Assembly (NCBI GenBank): GCA_039090855.1
Contig: CM076997.1
Span: 164,826,709 to 164,890,708 of the forward strand
Source: Macrothele yani
Lineage: Eukaryota > Arthropoda > Arachnida > Araneae > Macrothelidae
Length of the DNA: 64,000 nucleotides
Reading direction: 5' to 3'
The notes beneath the pieces were generated by a model. The model ran no database searches. It was given only the letters and a program-made list of their open reading frames with translations, and was not told the origin of the DNA. The stretch's first letter is position 1. Every line of letters begins with the position of its first letter. Position numbers and translations under genes: made by a program. Below are positions 32,300 through 44,700 of this stretch, one piece after another.

Positions 32300-33439
32300 G
32301 TTGGAAAGCGTAAAAAAAGGGAGAACACTTTCATGGTAAAATTCACAGGGCGTGCTGTAATTTTCCCCGTGTACGAAGAAAATGCGTTTGAGAATACTAT
32401 GGTAGTATCATTTTACCGATATGCATATCTATTTCGAAATTCAGTTCTTATCAGCATTGTGTCATCTGAGGTTTTGCATTTAGCATCCATAAATATGCAT
32501 GCACCTATAGCAGGAAATTTAAGATTCAGAAATAGACAATCGAATGTGCCCTAGAGTGATGCTGCGTTTTCCTGAGCACAAACTGAACTGCTTTCATGAG
32601 CATAAAATAAATCCTTAATCCGGGGTCTTGTTAATCACACTTAACGACTTTAACTACAAATAAACCCAAGATACACTAACTGCCTAGATGTCGCTTTTCA
32701 GAACACATAATAACGTATTAATTTAAAATGTGTTCGATATAATCTTCTCACTCTTAGAACTTTCTTAATGGCAAATTTTTCGTTAACTAAATGAAACTTC
32801 CTGAAAGATGGTAAATAGAGCACATAATCATGTGGTCCTATAAACGAGTATCCACTGGTTGGAATTAACACATAAACGATGCAGGACGAGATATATTCAC
32901 ATGGCCAGAATTTATATTTCTGGAACGAACTGGAGGAATTTTCAAGCTTTTATTTTCAAATAGTGATTCTGATTCTATAAATAAAATATATTTAAGCTTG
33001 TGTGACGATTCCATCCAAAGAAACATTAAGAGAATATTGTACATTTGTTTTCGTCATTACTTTTGACTTGAAGATTTTGTTAAAACGCTATCAAACAACG
33101 TCTATTTCAATAAAAAATTGCATTTTATTTTTATGAATGTAAGTTCCACAGATAGGTTACCATGCTATATCGGCTGTATTGTCAGGAGGTCATTATTTTG
33201 TAGAAATTTCCTGCCTGGAACATTCTCCGAAAATAGTACGAGAAACATTTGATTTTGAGGTGGAAATATCGTACTCCACAATAGTTTTACTATCATATGG
33301 AATATTTACCTGATTCGTGTGTCACTTTTGTAATTGGCTTTAAGTACTGTATTTTGCACACGGAATCTTGGGGAAAAGATTGTCTCAAAAAACTGTATAG
33401 TGTAATTACCTTTTGTTTCCATTACCTTCATTAAAGGGA
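32300..33439. other. AT-rich spacer, 1.1 kb
   Basis: No gene or mobile element recognised. Confidence 0.4.
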
Positions 33440-33806
33440 TTGTGACGTTCTACTGAGGAAACGCAAGAGTCAGAATGACAAGTTGCAATGATTAGCCAAG
33501 GTCGGTGTACTTTAGTCTGGAGAATAACTGATTCCGGAGCAAGGAAACGTGGCTTCGAATTCCGCCGACGGCAAAAAGGGCTGTATTTTCTCATTAGCAC
33601 TCGAACGTAAAAATGAATCTCCTGGCCGAGAGATTGGAGAATAATGTGTGATGCTTCTTCCACACAGCGTTTAGAATTGATAAGAATTCCTTCTTCTATA
33701 GTGAGTTCTTCTTCAAGCATGGTTAGCGGCGGACACGGAAACCTTGGATTTCGTGCCCTCATCTTTCCTAAAGTGGGATATACGTGACGTATCACATAAA
33801 CGACGC

Positions 33807-34037
33807 GTGGCCGCCCCGGTGGCGCAGTGGACTAAGGCGCTGGCCTCTGATCATTCGTCCGTAAAGGGTCCGGGTTTGAATCCCGGTCAGGCATGGATGT
33901 TGTGTTTGTCTTACGGCACTGGCTCTTTCCCTTCCCTGGAACCAGTGATCCAAAATTAGGGACGGGCGACTGCTTATAGCCCATTTGAGTTGCTCACGGT
34001 GGTCGGTTAAACCTCCAATCAAAAAATAAATAAATAA
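33807..34037 (+). mobile_element. tRNA-derived SINE, family S1
   Basis: Full-length copy with A box tggcgcagtgg and a B box with one change (gggtttgaatcccgg). The tail is made of aaat repeats. The 11-bp target duplication ataaacgacgc lies at 33796-33806 and 34038-34048. Confidence 0.93.
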
Positions 34038-34233
34038 ATAAACGACGCAAGAGTCAAAACCACAAGTTGAAGTAGTCAGGCAAAGTTGGCGTAGTTGAGT
34101 CAGAAGAATACCTGTTTCTATAACGAGAAGACGTATGATAAAATGCTACCAACGTCAAAAAGGTCTGTATTTCCGCATTACCGCCATAGTCTACAATTAA
34201 TGCAATTTTCTTCTTCAAAGCTTCGAACAATGT

Positions 34234-34434
34234 GCCGCCCCGGTGGCGCAGTGGTCTAAGGCGTTGGCCTCTGATCATTCGTCCGTAAGAGGTCCGGGTT
34301 CGAATCCCGGTCAGGCATGGATGTTGTGTTTGTCTTACGGCACTCTTCTCTCTGGAACCAGTGACCCTAAATTAGGGACGGGCGACTGCTTATAGCCCAT
34401 TTGAGTTGCTCACGGTGGTCGTTAAACCTCCAAT

Positions 34435-34465
<31 letters not shown>
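34234..34465 (+). mobile_element. tRNA-derived SINE, family S1
   Basis: Full-length head and body with a small deletion in the middle (ggcactcttctctctggaac), a tail of about 30 A, and a perfect 16-bp target duplication, aagcttcgaacaatgt, at 34218-34233 and 34466-34481. The long pure A tail and perfect duplication indicate a recent insertion. Confidence 0.95.
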
Positions 34466-34470
<5 letters not shown>

Positions 34471-34618
34471 TCGAACAATGTCTGACGCTTCTTCCACACA
34501 TCGTCTGGATTTAATTAAAATACCTTCTTCTATACAGAGCACTTCTTCAAACATGGTTAGCGGCGGAAACGAAGCTTGCAAATTAATGCAATTTCCTTTT
34601 CCAAAGCTTCGAAAACTG

Positions 34619-34841
34619 TTTTTTTTTTTTTTGATTGGAATTTTAACGACCACCGTGAGCAACTCAATGGGCTATATGCAGTCGCCTGTCCCTAATTTAG
34701 GGTCACTGGCTCCAGGGAAGGGAGAGAACCAGTGCCGTAAAACAAACACAACATCCATGTCTGACTGGGATTCGAACCCGGACCCCTTACGGACGAATGA
34801 TCAGAGGCCAGCGCCTTAGACCACTGCGCCACCGGGGCGGC
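34619..34841 (-). mobile_element. tRNA-derived SINE, family S1
   Basis: Minus-orientation full-length copy, T-run first (34619-34632), ending ccactgcgccaccggggcgg near 34840. The flanks are gaaaactgttt and gaaaaattttt, a weak duplication within array sequence. It shares tract and orientation with none of its neighbours. Confidence 0.88.
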
Positions 34842-35708
34842 TGAAAAATTTTTGATGCTTCTTCCACACATCGTCTGGATTTAATTAAAATACCTTCTTC
34901 TACACAGAGCACTTCTTTAAACATGGTTAGCAGCGGAAACGAAGCTTGCAAATTAATGCGATTTCCTTCTTCAAAGCTTCGAAAAATGTTTGATGCTTCT
35001 TCCACACATCGTCTGGATTTAATTAAAATTCGTTCTTCGATATAGAGCTTTTTTCAAACATGGTTAGCGGCGGAAACGAAGCCTGCGAATTAATGCGATT
35101 TCGTTCTTCAAATAATTAATGCGATTTCCTTCTTCAAAAAATTAACGCGATTTCCTTCTTCAAATAATAATTAATGCGATTTCCTTCTTCAAAGAATCAA
35201 TGCGATTTCCTTCTTCAGAGAATTAATGTGATTTCTTTCTTCTAGAATTAAAGGTACCTTAACAAAGATGATTTATTTCTTCTAAATTAATGCAATTTCC
35301 TTCTTCAAAGCTTCGAAAAATGGCTGATGCTTCTTCCACAAATCGTCTGGATTTTATTGAAATACCTTCTTCTATATAGCGCTCTTCTTCAAACATGGTT
35401 AACGGCGGAAGCGAAGCTTGCGAATTAATGCAATTTCCTTCTTCAAAGAATTAATGCGATTTCCTTCTTCAAAGAATCAATGCGATTTCCTTCTTCAGAG
35501 AATTAATGCGATTTCCTTCTTCTAGAATTAAAAGTACCTCAAGAAAGATGATTTCCTTCTTCTAGAATTAATGCAATCTCCTTCTTCAAAGCTTCGAAAA
35601 ATGAGTGATGCTTCTTCCTCACATCGTCTGGATTTAATTAAAATTCTTTCTTCTATATAGAACTCTTCTTCAAACATGGTTAGCGGCGGACACGCAACCT
35701 GCGATTTC

Positions 35709-37036
35709 GTGTCCCCACCAAAGTCTTTTTACAATTTTGCACGTTTATTACGAATACACTGTACGAGATAGACAAATGTGGTTGAGCACATAAGTAAGAG
35801 CAAGGACTAAAGTTTTTTCTACCTCATTACAAAAGCTCAATATGCGCACCATGTGTTGAGCGTAGAACATCTAGCCCAAACTTCAGCTCCAACCATGTTG
35901 TACTGCACATGCCTTCAGTAATGGTCGAAATGCCTTCAGTAATGGTCTATTTCAATAAAAATTGATCCTCGATTTCAGGTCATCAATGCCCCGCACCTTT
36001 GTCCGATAAACGATATCCTACACACAAAAAATTCCAGAGGTGTGACGTCGGGAAACGGGGTAGCCGTGCAATTGGACCATTCATCCACTCCACCTCCTGG
36101 GGAATGTTGTGTTTAAAAAATCCCGAATGTGCCGTTCCCAATGTGGTGGCGCACTGTCCTATTGGAATATCACACTTGGTTGAAGGACATCCAACTGTGG
36201 CACACCATACTCACGCAAAACTTCTAGGTAAACATCTCCCGTCACTGTTTTCTCACTGAAGAAAAATGACCCAATGACTCGGTTATGCATAACAAGGCAC
36301 CACACGTTCACTTTTGGACTGTCTCTCGCAAGTTCCATAAACGCATGAAGATTTTTAGACCCCCAAATCATGACACTGTGTCTGTTTAACTGCCCGGAGA
36401 CATGAAAAGTTGCCTCATCCGTAAAACAAACATGTGTGAGAAACTTGGGATCTTCACTCAGTCTATCCAGCATCGTTACTGCTATTTGTTCTTGTCGTGG
36501 TCTATCGTTCGCCTCAAGAGCTTGTAACGGTTGCACTTTGTATGCATATAAGCGAAGATGTCTATATAACACCATGTATACCGTGCACCGGGGCATTTGT
36601 AATTCTCTCTCAGATGAACGATAGGACTTCTTCGGGCTTCGTGAAAGTAAATCACGAACACATTCGATGTTCGCGGGCGGCCACTACGATCTTGATCCAA
36701 CACGTACTCAGTTTCCATGAATTTCTGATGCCGTTGGCGGATACTAGGACGAGATGGCGGTGTTTTCCCATACTTAGTCCGGAAATGTCGTTGCGTTTGT
36801 GTATCAGGATTTGTTTCCTATGAACCAAGCGACGAATTGCCCTTTCTCTTGTGGGGACCACATTTTCATAGTACAGCACCTACTACGTCAGTGAGGGACC
36901 TATTACAAAAGATGATAATGTCAATTAAAACTTTGATATTTACAGTATATTATACAACAAATACCATGAACTTATATGGTACATGGTGTTCGTAATAATT
37001 GTGCAACGTTGTAAAGAGACTTTGTGGACACCCTGT
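35709..37036 (-). mobile_element. DUF4817/DDE_3 mariner-like element inserted in the 33.4-37.2 kb array
   Basis: The inverted ends are long and diverged: the left reads gtccccaccaaagtcttttt then acaattttgcac, the right on the minus strand tacagggtgtccacaaagtc then tctttacaacgttgcac. The total is about 1.33 kb. Sequence outside both ends (gatttcgtg on the left, tgtgacgtatcac on the right) matches the array block at 33748-33800, with about 20 bp of array missing at the junction. Confidence 0.85.
35880..36880 (-). pseudogene. DDE_3 mariner-like transposase, frameshifted
   Basis: The minus strand begins near 36880 with a decayed DUF4817-like N-terminus (PTRERAIRRLVHRKQ). The second binding domain and the first catalytic part are open at 36159-36596: LYRHLRLYAYKVQPLQALEA, then VCFTDEATFHVSGQLNRHSV (first Asp), SPKVNVWCLVMHNRVIG and TVTGDVYLEVLREYGVPQ. 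After VIFQ a Gln codon is a stop, then DSAPPHWER (second Asp). The third acidic residue is Glu (PDVTPLEFF) where this group usually has Asp. The end, THGAHIELL, lies near 35870. It belongs to the same broad family as the fossil at 18509-19505. Confidence 0.88.
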
Positions 37037-37223
37037 ATGTGACGTATCACAGAAAAGACACAAGAGCCATAACCGAAAGCGAAATTAGTATGAAGTAGTG
37101 AAGTACTAGTAAGACTGAGTAGCAAGAAAATGGTAGCAAGACTGAGCTGAGCGTGTATCAGTTGGGAATAAGCACAAAAATTAAAAAGTTCACTATTAAC
37201 ACAAGGGTCACTGAACCGAACTT

Positions 37224-37458
37224 GGCTGTCCCGGAGGCACAGTGGTCTAAGCGATGGCCTATGGTCGTTCGTCCGAAAGGGGTCCGGGTTCGAATCCCGG
37301 TGATGCATGGATGTTATGTTTATCTTACGGCACTGGCTCTCTCCCTTCCCTGGAACCAGTGGCCCTAAATTCGGGACGGGCGACTGATGTGAGAGCCCAA
37401 TGAACAGCCCATTGAGTTGTTCACGGGGTCGTTAAACCTTCAATAAAAAATAAAAAAA
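37224..37458 (+). mobile_element. tRNA-derived SINE, family S1, diverged
   Basis: The head reads ggctgtcccggaggcacag, with an intact B box gggttcgaatcccgg. The body carries a duplicated segment (gcccaatgaacagcccattg) not seen in other copies. Target duplication is weak (cgaactt/cgatctt). It is an older member of the family. Confidence 0.88.
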
Positions 37459-38899
37459 CGATCTTGCTTGAAATCAGATTTCGCTTTGAAAACCTGTTGC
37501 AGATAATGAAATATAATTCTACGCAAGCCGATGGGAAAGATGCAATCTGATTGAATTGTGCAAGATATCAGCGGATATTCTCTCTCCTTTTCTTTCGCCG
37601 AGTTCAACTACATCGAGCACTACGGCACAATGTAAGTTTCTTTTGATTAATCAATATGGGATAAAAGATAGGATGGAAAGAACAAAATAAGAGACAGGGA
37701 AAGTGTCTTGTAATATCTGGTTTTGACACGCAACATGCAGCTCGTGAATAGGAAACAAAAAAAGGCTCTATTATTTGAGAAAACTGAACGGCATTTAATA
37801 TTTCTGAACATGTGAAAAATGCTTGCAGAACACTGCAAGCTGCTTTCATTATTAATATTTTTTTCTTGAATCGGAAAGAATAAATTTTTGAACCTTTTCG
37901 CGATCAACAAATGCAATCAAAAGAAGAAAGCAAAGAAAGAAAAATAAAATCTACTCCTGCTCCAAGCGCGGTAGAAGCGATTTGCGAAATGAAAGAAGCG
38001 ATAGGGAGGTAAGCAAACAAATAGTTTCGTTCAAAGCGGCTCATTGCACACGATGATCGCCTTTGCACAAAAAGCTGGGTGTTGGAGAGGAATGATTAAT
38101 TTGGTTCTCGCACCTCTTCAAACACATCGACTGCAGCAGGGTTCAAAGGAAATTTCTTTTCCTCATCTTCGCCATTTCTCAACTCCGCACGGTAAGTGAG
38201 GATACGACGACTTTTCATTCGTTCCTGGTAACCTCTGAAGCTAAACTTCTCTGCCCATGTGTGAAATTAAAGGTTTTGTTCAGCTCTGCGCGACGGGCCG
38301 ATATGTCGGAAATTAACAAAAGATGAAGCGTGAAATTATTTTATGGGGAACTAATTACTTAAGGAATAGCTCGAAGGAGCGTCCCTTCTCTGATTAGGGT
38401 TGTAAACAGTTAAAACTAAACACAAACATTTTTCTGTTATCTTCTGCTGGCTGCAGAAAATCGAAAACTCGGCTCTCTGCAGAAACACGCGATTTTCTTC
38501 GAGAAATTTTATTACACTTGAAAGAAAGGAGAGATGAAAGAAGCTGCTCTTCCGCTCTTTTCACCTTCAACCAGTATCGTCATTTTACCTCACAGAGCTT
38601 ATCTGATGAAATTAAAAAGGTGCCTTCTTTCTTTAGATTGCTTTGCACGTGAAGTCAAAATTGAAGTGCGATGGAGGTCAAAGTCTGTACCGAGTCTTCT
38701 TTCAAAAGAAACTGCGAAGTTTGTGCAATGGATTTCGTGATGCATACCAAAAAATAAAAAGCATGCGAATCTAAGGTGACTTAAATGCAATGGACAAAAA
38801 CAGCGCAAAGTTTTGTTGAAAGTACACTGGCTATCTAAGGATGTAAACACGAAACCAAGTTCTCAGTTCAGAGACAGTTCTAAACAACGGATGCAAACT
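37459..38899. other. Spacer, 1.4 kb, no gene recognised
   Basis: Less repetitive than its surroundings. Short open frames near 38534 and on the minus strand near 37604-37916 have no motifs that I know. Unique host DNA is possible. Confidence 0.4.
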
Positions 38900-39860
38900 T
38901 TGATAGCATGTTTTAGCGATCCCAAGGGAGTCATTCCTGACGCACAGAGCTGTTTCTGGGCAAAGCATGCCATGGCCCACCAGTTGATCAGATTTACGGA
39001 ACTTATATCACAAGGAACATAAGAGTGCGTATTCTACTTCTGCGCTCCTGAATATCAACAAGGCATTTGACCGTGTGTGGCATGATGGTTTTCTTCTCAA
39101 TTTGCAGGAGCTCCAGTATCAACAGACACTCGTTGAGCTGATTGGCTCGTACTTTGACAGCTGCAGTTCCATTGTTAAGATTAACAGTAAACTTTCTTTT
39201 GAAAAGAAGAAACGGGATGATGTACCTCAGGGTTCTGCTCTTGGACTTGGACTTACGCTGATCTGTATCTATCTGCACGACCTACCCAAACCCAAGTACG
39301 GGTATGTCATGATGCACACAGATGGTACAGAGGTCATCATCAAGTACCTGAACAACCGAAGATCTCCCCAGTACTTTGCCTCTGAGATGGAAGTTTGCTA
39401 CACTGATTGGCAGAATAAGGTCAATCTATCTAAGAGCAATGCGCTATTGATCCATGGATCTCTCCAAGGAGTACAAAAGTTGCTATGTTTCGGGAAACAA
39501 TCCTCTGAGTAACTATTGCTAAGTACTTGGAGCTGCAAATAGCTTGTCAAATTTCGTAGGTAGCCAACACCAACTACCTCACGAGAAATGCTAGATAACG
39601 ACTTTGGCAGGTAACACCACTACTGACCATAGGGGAAGATTCGAGAAAGTGCAGAGCCGAGCACTTTCAATGAATACAAGGAGCTCCGCGGCTTACCGCA
39701 CTTTGGACCCTGAGGGATAGACTTGTAGGGGAGAAGGTTCATGAGTTTAACATAAGAATCGCCAAGAAGCTCTTCAGAAAAGCGGTTGCTCACCCTATTG
39801 AATTTGTTGGGGGTGCGGTTGATTATGACCCTAGAGTTTTCCTTACTAGTCCAAGAACTA
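38900..39860 (+). pseudogene. Jockey-like LINE reverse transcriptase, decayed 3' fragment
   Basis: HAMAHQLIRFTELISQG near 38970-39020 matches the HxTxxQLLRIxExI motif. A frame change follows, then NKAFDRVWHDGF at about 39058-39095, SYFDSCSSIVKINSKLS near 39150-39200, VPQGSALG near 39222-39245 and NKVNLSKSNALLI near 39414-39455. The catalytic YADDT position reads HTDGT, so the active site is lost. Downstream, KVQSRALSMNT near 39640 and EKVHEFNIRIAKKLFRKAVA near 39730-39800 match the Jockey C-terminus. The N-terminal endonuclease is absent and stops are frequent. The 3' border is unclear. Confidence 0.78.
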
Positions 39861-40787
39861 AGGCAGCGATTTTTGTCCTTCTCTGACGGGATCATAGGGA
39901 AGGCCACATTGGTGAGTACTGATTCTTGTTCTGGGGGCGTTGGATCAGATAGAGGAGTGGATTATATAGTGTAGGTATAGGGAACATTCAGGTAAGTGTT
40001 AAACAGACCCTCGCTCCCTTTCTTTCTTTAGTTTGACGTGCAAAGTTAAGTACTTGCTGATCGGGCACCGAACGTGGTTTTTAGGAGTTTCGCTTCCCAC
40101 GGAGATTGGCGGTGTTGCCTAGCTGCTGTGGTGTCGTATACGATAGGTCCCTCTTTGCTAGGTGCTTGCCCCCTTTTTCCCTGCCTTGTGGCGCGGTCAT
40201 TTAGAATATCTGTTTGATTTTCCCTATTTCTACAGCTCTATATTTTTCTTTCCTATCGAGTTCACTTACTTAGATATTTTAGTTTCTAATTTCCTAAGTG
40301 CAGTTTTAGACCTAGGACCAAACATTTCCTTCCTAAAACTACTTCAATTATTTCAATAGCTCAGTGATGTATTACTTTTATGTGGCAGGACAGTTTTATT
40401 TTTACATTCTCCATATAAGCCTCAAAAATTCAACTGTAAGACAGAGCAATTGGTTTGTGTACTAAACGTATGGTAAATTACAAATGTGATCGCTCTGAAA
40501 ATAATACGGATTTTGTATCGAGAGATAAAACCCTCAGTAAGACGATTCAGCGAGTGGAAATTCAATAACTGACTCTGGCAAGAAAAAGCTGTCTTTAAAG
40601 TCTTTTAGGGTTCTGGTACGAGCTAATGGGCTGCACTACTCCTCCTTAGCAAATCCCACATATATTTAGGAGCTGAAATCTAAAGAAAAATGAAAACCTG
40701 GCAATAGAAAACGATAGCAGTATCTTAGAGATAGAGACTAATGATTGGTCTCTCAGGGATAAAATGTATCGATAGGTCTCTTAGAGA
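39861..40787. other. Possible LINE 3' UTR and spacer
   Basis: No coding motif. The first few hundred bases may be the 3' UTR of the Jockey-like fragment, which is an inference from position. Confidence 0.35.
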
Positions 40788-41035
40788 TACATTGATGTGC
40801 AAAAATTAAGGACGAGATGGTTTTTCGAATGTAACGTCGTATAGATGTGCTGCTCATCGACTCAAATCATACTATAAGATCCCCAAGATGTACGAATATG
40901 GGAAGAGTGAGCAAAACCGTCCAAACAAGGAATCCAAAGGATTCAAAGGCACTTTATTGAAAGGTAGCTTCGAGCACAACTGGACAGAAGACGGAAACGT
41001 CCATGTGACAGGTGGTTGCAAGAAAAATCCAGTCT

Positions 41036-42102
41036 TTAGTAGGGGATATGATCACCCCTGACTGCGTTGCAGGACATACAACGTCTGGCCATGCTGAGGA
41101 CAAGGTTGTCAAGGAGCTGTTGAGGCATCGCTGCCCATTCTTTTTGTAGCGCAAACGCAGCTGAGGAATCGTTGCTGGCGGCTAGTGACGGGCTGCCTAG
41201 CGTCTCTAGATAAGGTCCCACACGTGTTCGATTGGATTTAGGTCCGGGGACCTTGCGGGGTATTCTATGCGCTGAATATCTTCACTCTCCAACAGCTCTG
41301 CGACAGTCACTGTACGATGAGGTGTAGCGTTGTCGTCCATGAAGAGGAACTCATGACACACAGCACCTCTAAACAGACGCACGTGAGGCAGGATAACTTC
41401 GGTACAATAGCGGACACCAGTGACTGAACTTCCTTGGAAGATGTGGAGATCAGTACGGCTACCAAGATACAGCCCCAAACGAGAAGACCGCCACCTCCAA
41501 ACCGGTCCTTTTCGATGATGTTGGAGGTGTGATTGCGTGTTCCCCGCTCTCTACAGATGTGTAGAAGTCCAGAATCGCTCGTCAGACTAAATCGGCTCTC
41601 TTCCGTAAAGAGAACTCGACCCCATTGCTGATGTGTCCAGTTCATGTGTTCCTAGCAATACAGAAACCGCCGTTTCCGATGAGCAGGCGTTAATGTTACT
41701 CGCCGTACTGGTCGTTGTGCAAATAGACCACCTTTGTGCCGCCTCCTGGCTACGGTAAAACGCGATAACGAACGTCCAGTTGCCTATTACATGTGCCTTG
41801 CGATTTCTCCCGCTGTCTGCCATCTGCCTCTTCTTGCCTGTGGGACAATATAGCGGTCGTCCGCCGCCGTGGACGACCTTGCTCGTGGACGACCACTGCT
41901 AAACTCTCGGACAGTTTTTCCTGTCGTTTGGAATGCTCTCCAAGCTCGGGAAATGATGCTGTGAGCGATCCCGAACTCCTCGGCTATACTAGTCACACTT
42001 CGACCTTCTTCCAACTTCCCAAAGACGCGACCTCGGGTAAAGTAATCCAGATGTCGTCCACTAGATTGCCTGTTAGCCGTATCACATGGTGGCAGCAACT
42101 CG
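41036..42102 (-). pseudogene. Tc1-like transposase (Tc1-E copy 1)
   Basis: Minus strand: ANRQSSGRHLDYFTRGRVFG then KLEEGRSVTSIAEEFGIAHS (first helix-turn-helix), FSSGRPRARS (GRPR motif) and AGEIARHM. A frame change near 41790 precedes the catalytic part. The first catalytic site is FTEESRF, so Asp is Glu. FMDDNATPHRTV near 41330 has the second Asp and NPIEHVWD near 41215 the Glu. The C-terminus RGDHIPY and stop lie at 41036. The initiating ATG of copy 2 is ACG here. Frame changes near 41480 and 41215 are also present. It is close to functional in layout but dead. Confidence 0.9.
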
Positions 42103-42171
42103 ACGTCGTTCAAACCGATGTACACCGTGCAATATCTTTCACCGAAATGCTGAGCGTACACCGCCCGTGTG

Positions 42172-42178
42172 CTTTATA
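42172..42178 (-). promoter_or_regulatory. Putative TATA box of Tc1-E copy 1
   Basis: The minus strand reads tataaag within ggtataaagcac, about 70-95 bases before the coding start. The same motif occurs in copy 2 at 58069-58075. Confidence 0.45.
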
Positions 42179-42341
42179 CCCTTCTGACACTCCCCCTCTA
42201 CGTCATGCTGCATATATGCGCATGCCCTCCCGTATCGGACCCTAGTCTATCTCCTGAGTGGTCTTTCGGTCCGTTCTCCCTGCTCGTTCCGCTGTTATGC
42301 TAATTTCTCATCTTCGTCCTTAATTTTTGCACACCTGTGTA

Positions 42342-44639
42342 CAATCTAACGATAGGTGTCTTTGAAATCACGGTCGAGCTGCGGGGAAGCAACACCACTC
42401 CTCAGGACACCCCGTAGATGTTAAAGAACTGAAGTCTGAGAAAAATTAATTATCAGGCATTAGCTGGCAAACAAAAGCAATCTTGAGATCGCGTGGTGTT
42501 CGAATTGGAGATAAAAAGATGTCGGCAATCTTTGCTAGAACATCACACACGTTCTGGTAGTTTAGTGTGGAAAAATGCAGGACACCCTGTTACTTTCATA
42601 TGTTGTTCTTCAAAGTGTGAGTTGACAGCGTTAGGTTTGCAACGTGGTACGTACGTTATTATCTGTTAAGATAAAATGCACGCCAACTGCCCAAAAATGC
42701 CCTGACATAGGAATCGAGAATTATATCCACGCATTTTTCATCAACTTAAGTAAAAGCATGGAGTTAGATACGGACTCTCAATGAAAATCCAGTCCATTCA
42801 GCAACATTACTGCCACAAAAACACTCATTCGATAACGTTACGTGGTGTTCATGGTGCGCCAGCCGCTAGCAGTAGTAATACGCGCGTGTTGTCTATCTCC
42901 AGAAAGAAACGCAACTCACACGTGAACAAGAGATTTCTTCCCGTTTTCCATGGTCGTGATCGCAACACAATTTTAAGCACCTGAGTCGCTAATTAACAGA
43001 TAACGACAATGTTAATATGAGGGTCCTGAGCCCAGAGTTATGTACACTTTGGTTCATAATTGGGTCTGATAGTTGGTTTCTCTTGGCTGAGATAAGATCT
43101 GTGCCGAAAGTGGGTGCTGATAACTTCCGCTTGTGCCTGGGTATTAATGCTATGTTGCGGTCATCGTAAAGGAATATCGGTGTTGCAGTGGCAGGAATAG
43201 ATCTCCATACGACCGAACCAAATCCATGAAATCCCTTTAAGGGCTATGCGACAAAAGAATGGGTAGCACCTAAGATTCGAACTAACTCCTAAATTGACTA
43301 CTCAGCCTGCAACCTCCCAACGGCTTTGTAGCGTTCTTAATATTTCTGATGTCTTCTCTAAGACTTGATTAGGTAAATGGTTTTCCTCAATACAAGCTAC
43401 ATTCCTCATTGCATTGATCTCCTCCTATGGACAATACACTTTTTTCATCCAGCATTCTCATTTTAAATTACAACCTGCGCGAATTTCCATCAGTCACTTG
43501 ATTTGACATTTTCATATTTTAACACAGTTGCATTGGAAAAAGTGTGCGTAAGTTTCTACTGCTTTGCTTTTTATTGAAAGTTTTGTTTTTCATGTTTGGT
43601 TTTTGATTGGCAATTCATTAAACAAGAACTGGTAGACATACAACTAAATGTGAAAGAAAAAGTAAAGTTACAAGAAGCAAAATAATTCATTCTTTTAGCC
43701 GCCACACTCGCTAAAGGAATAGGGAGGAAATAAAACACTACAATTTTAATAACGAAAATCATTTCCTTCACACGTCTCTTAAGAAACTCCATTATTTAAG
43801 TAAAGCTGCGAACTTTAACATTGCAGGTGATTCACTCCACGGAAAATCCCAAATTTCATAAAAAAGGAGAAGAGGATTATTTTCGTTCGCGCAGGTGGAA
43901 AAATTCTTAACTTCACTCCCATAGATAATTTCTCTCACACCGGAAGAAAGGCGGAAATGCTCACTAATTTTTTGATGATTCAGAGTATTTTAGTTTAGGT
44001 GCTCTTAATAATATACGTACATAACTATGCCAGATCACATTTTCAAAAATCACCTTGCGGTATTGAGTTGTACGTATTTCACTCTTCACCATGTAATATT
44101 TCAGAAACTTGAGGAAGTACCCGTGTACTCTTTGCAGATAATGCATACTAAGCATCTTTCGCATGCAATGATACTTGTGGGTACGAAATACATTTATGTA
44201 CGTACAGTAAACGGCATTTGTTCAGGTCACCCACGAACACACCAAGCCAAAGTCCGGTGTATACTACGTTGGATTAAATCGTATGAACAAATCATGAGGT
44301 TTGCTCGTAGAGCTTACGACGTTTTCAAATCTAGGAACTGATGCACTAGGCGAATTTTGACGTGCATGACTTCGTGGACCTGAAATTTTCGTCGACATTA
44401 CAAATATGCATAGGCTTTCTTCTTGGAATAAAACCCATCTGAAATTAGTTCAGATTCCTAGGATGTTAGAATTTAGCTTCAATTTCCAGGGTCGTTTTTG
44501 TCCTGCGTCGTGTAACGGGGTTATGCTCGAACGGAAATCGGAAAATGATTGTTCACTTAACGTCTTTGGGGATGAAAATTTTAATATTTCTAAGAAGACA
44601 CTATACCGTAAACAGCGCACTATCCAAATGCAATTCATT
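42342..44639. other. Spacer, 2.3 kb, no gene recognised
   Basis: No family motif in either strand that I can support. Two weak signals are listed as rejected: a short inverted repeat near 42655/42995 and a B-box-like sequence near 43275. Confidence 0.4.
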
Positions 44640-44700
44640 AGCTTAATTTCATTACTGGAAATAACGCACTTATGCACACAGCATGCATTTGTGGATACTA

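Larger units (their letters stand above)
33440..35708. repeat. Complex array with about 138-bp units and 27-bp subrepeats, hosting SINEs
   Basis: The landmark catggttagcggcgga recurs near 33719, 34551, 34920, 35058, 35394 and 35675, accompanied by gatgcttcttccacacatcg. Short units of about 27 bp (aattaatgcgatttccttct) form local runs at 35090-35280 and 35430-35545. A larger block, 33440-33810, is repeated from about 34040 (cgcaagagtca landmark), and a third trace follows at 37037-37150 beyond the transposon. On the minus strand units encode EEGILIKSRRCVEEAS without stops, but I know no such protein. Confidence 0.75.
40790..42339 (-). mobile_element. Tc1-like element, family Tc1-E, copy 1
   Basis: The left end is cattgatgtgcaaaaattaa then ggacgag. 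The right end on the minus strand is cacaggtgtgcaaaaattaa then ggacgaag. TA lies outside both ends (40788-40789 and 42340-42341). It is 1550 bp long. Copy 2 at 57910-59456 has the same ends and length in the opposite orientation. Confidence 0.92.

Noticed and set aside
33406..33795. Minus-strand open frame of 129 codons with EEGILINSKRCVEEAS
   Set aside because: Belongs to the repeated block and its units; no known domain, and other copies are interrupted.
38534..38740. Short plus-strand frame in the least repetitive spacer, possible host exon
   Set aside because: No splice-site pattern, domain or conserved partner exon could be supported.
42650..43010. Possible MITE with inverted ends cgttattatctgttaa / aattaacagataacg
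   Set aside because: Only about 14 matching bases with a gap and no TA or other target duplication.
43250..43320. Minus-strand B-box-like sequence gttcgaatctt
   Set aside because: No A box at the right distance and no tail or target duplication.
44220..44340. Helix-turn-helix-like stretch HPRTHQAKVRCILRWIKSYE
   Set aside because: Resembles the N-terminus of some transposases, but no other domain follows and the match is too short.
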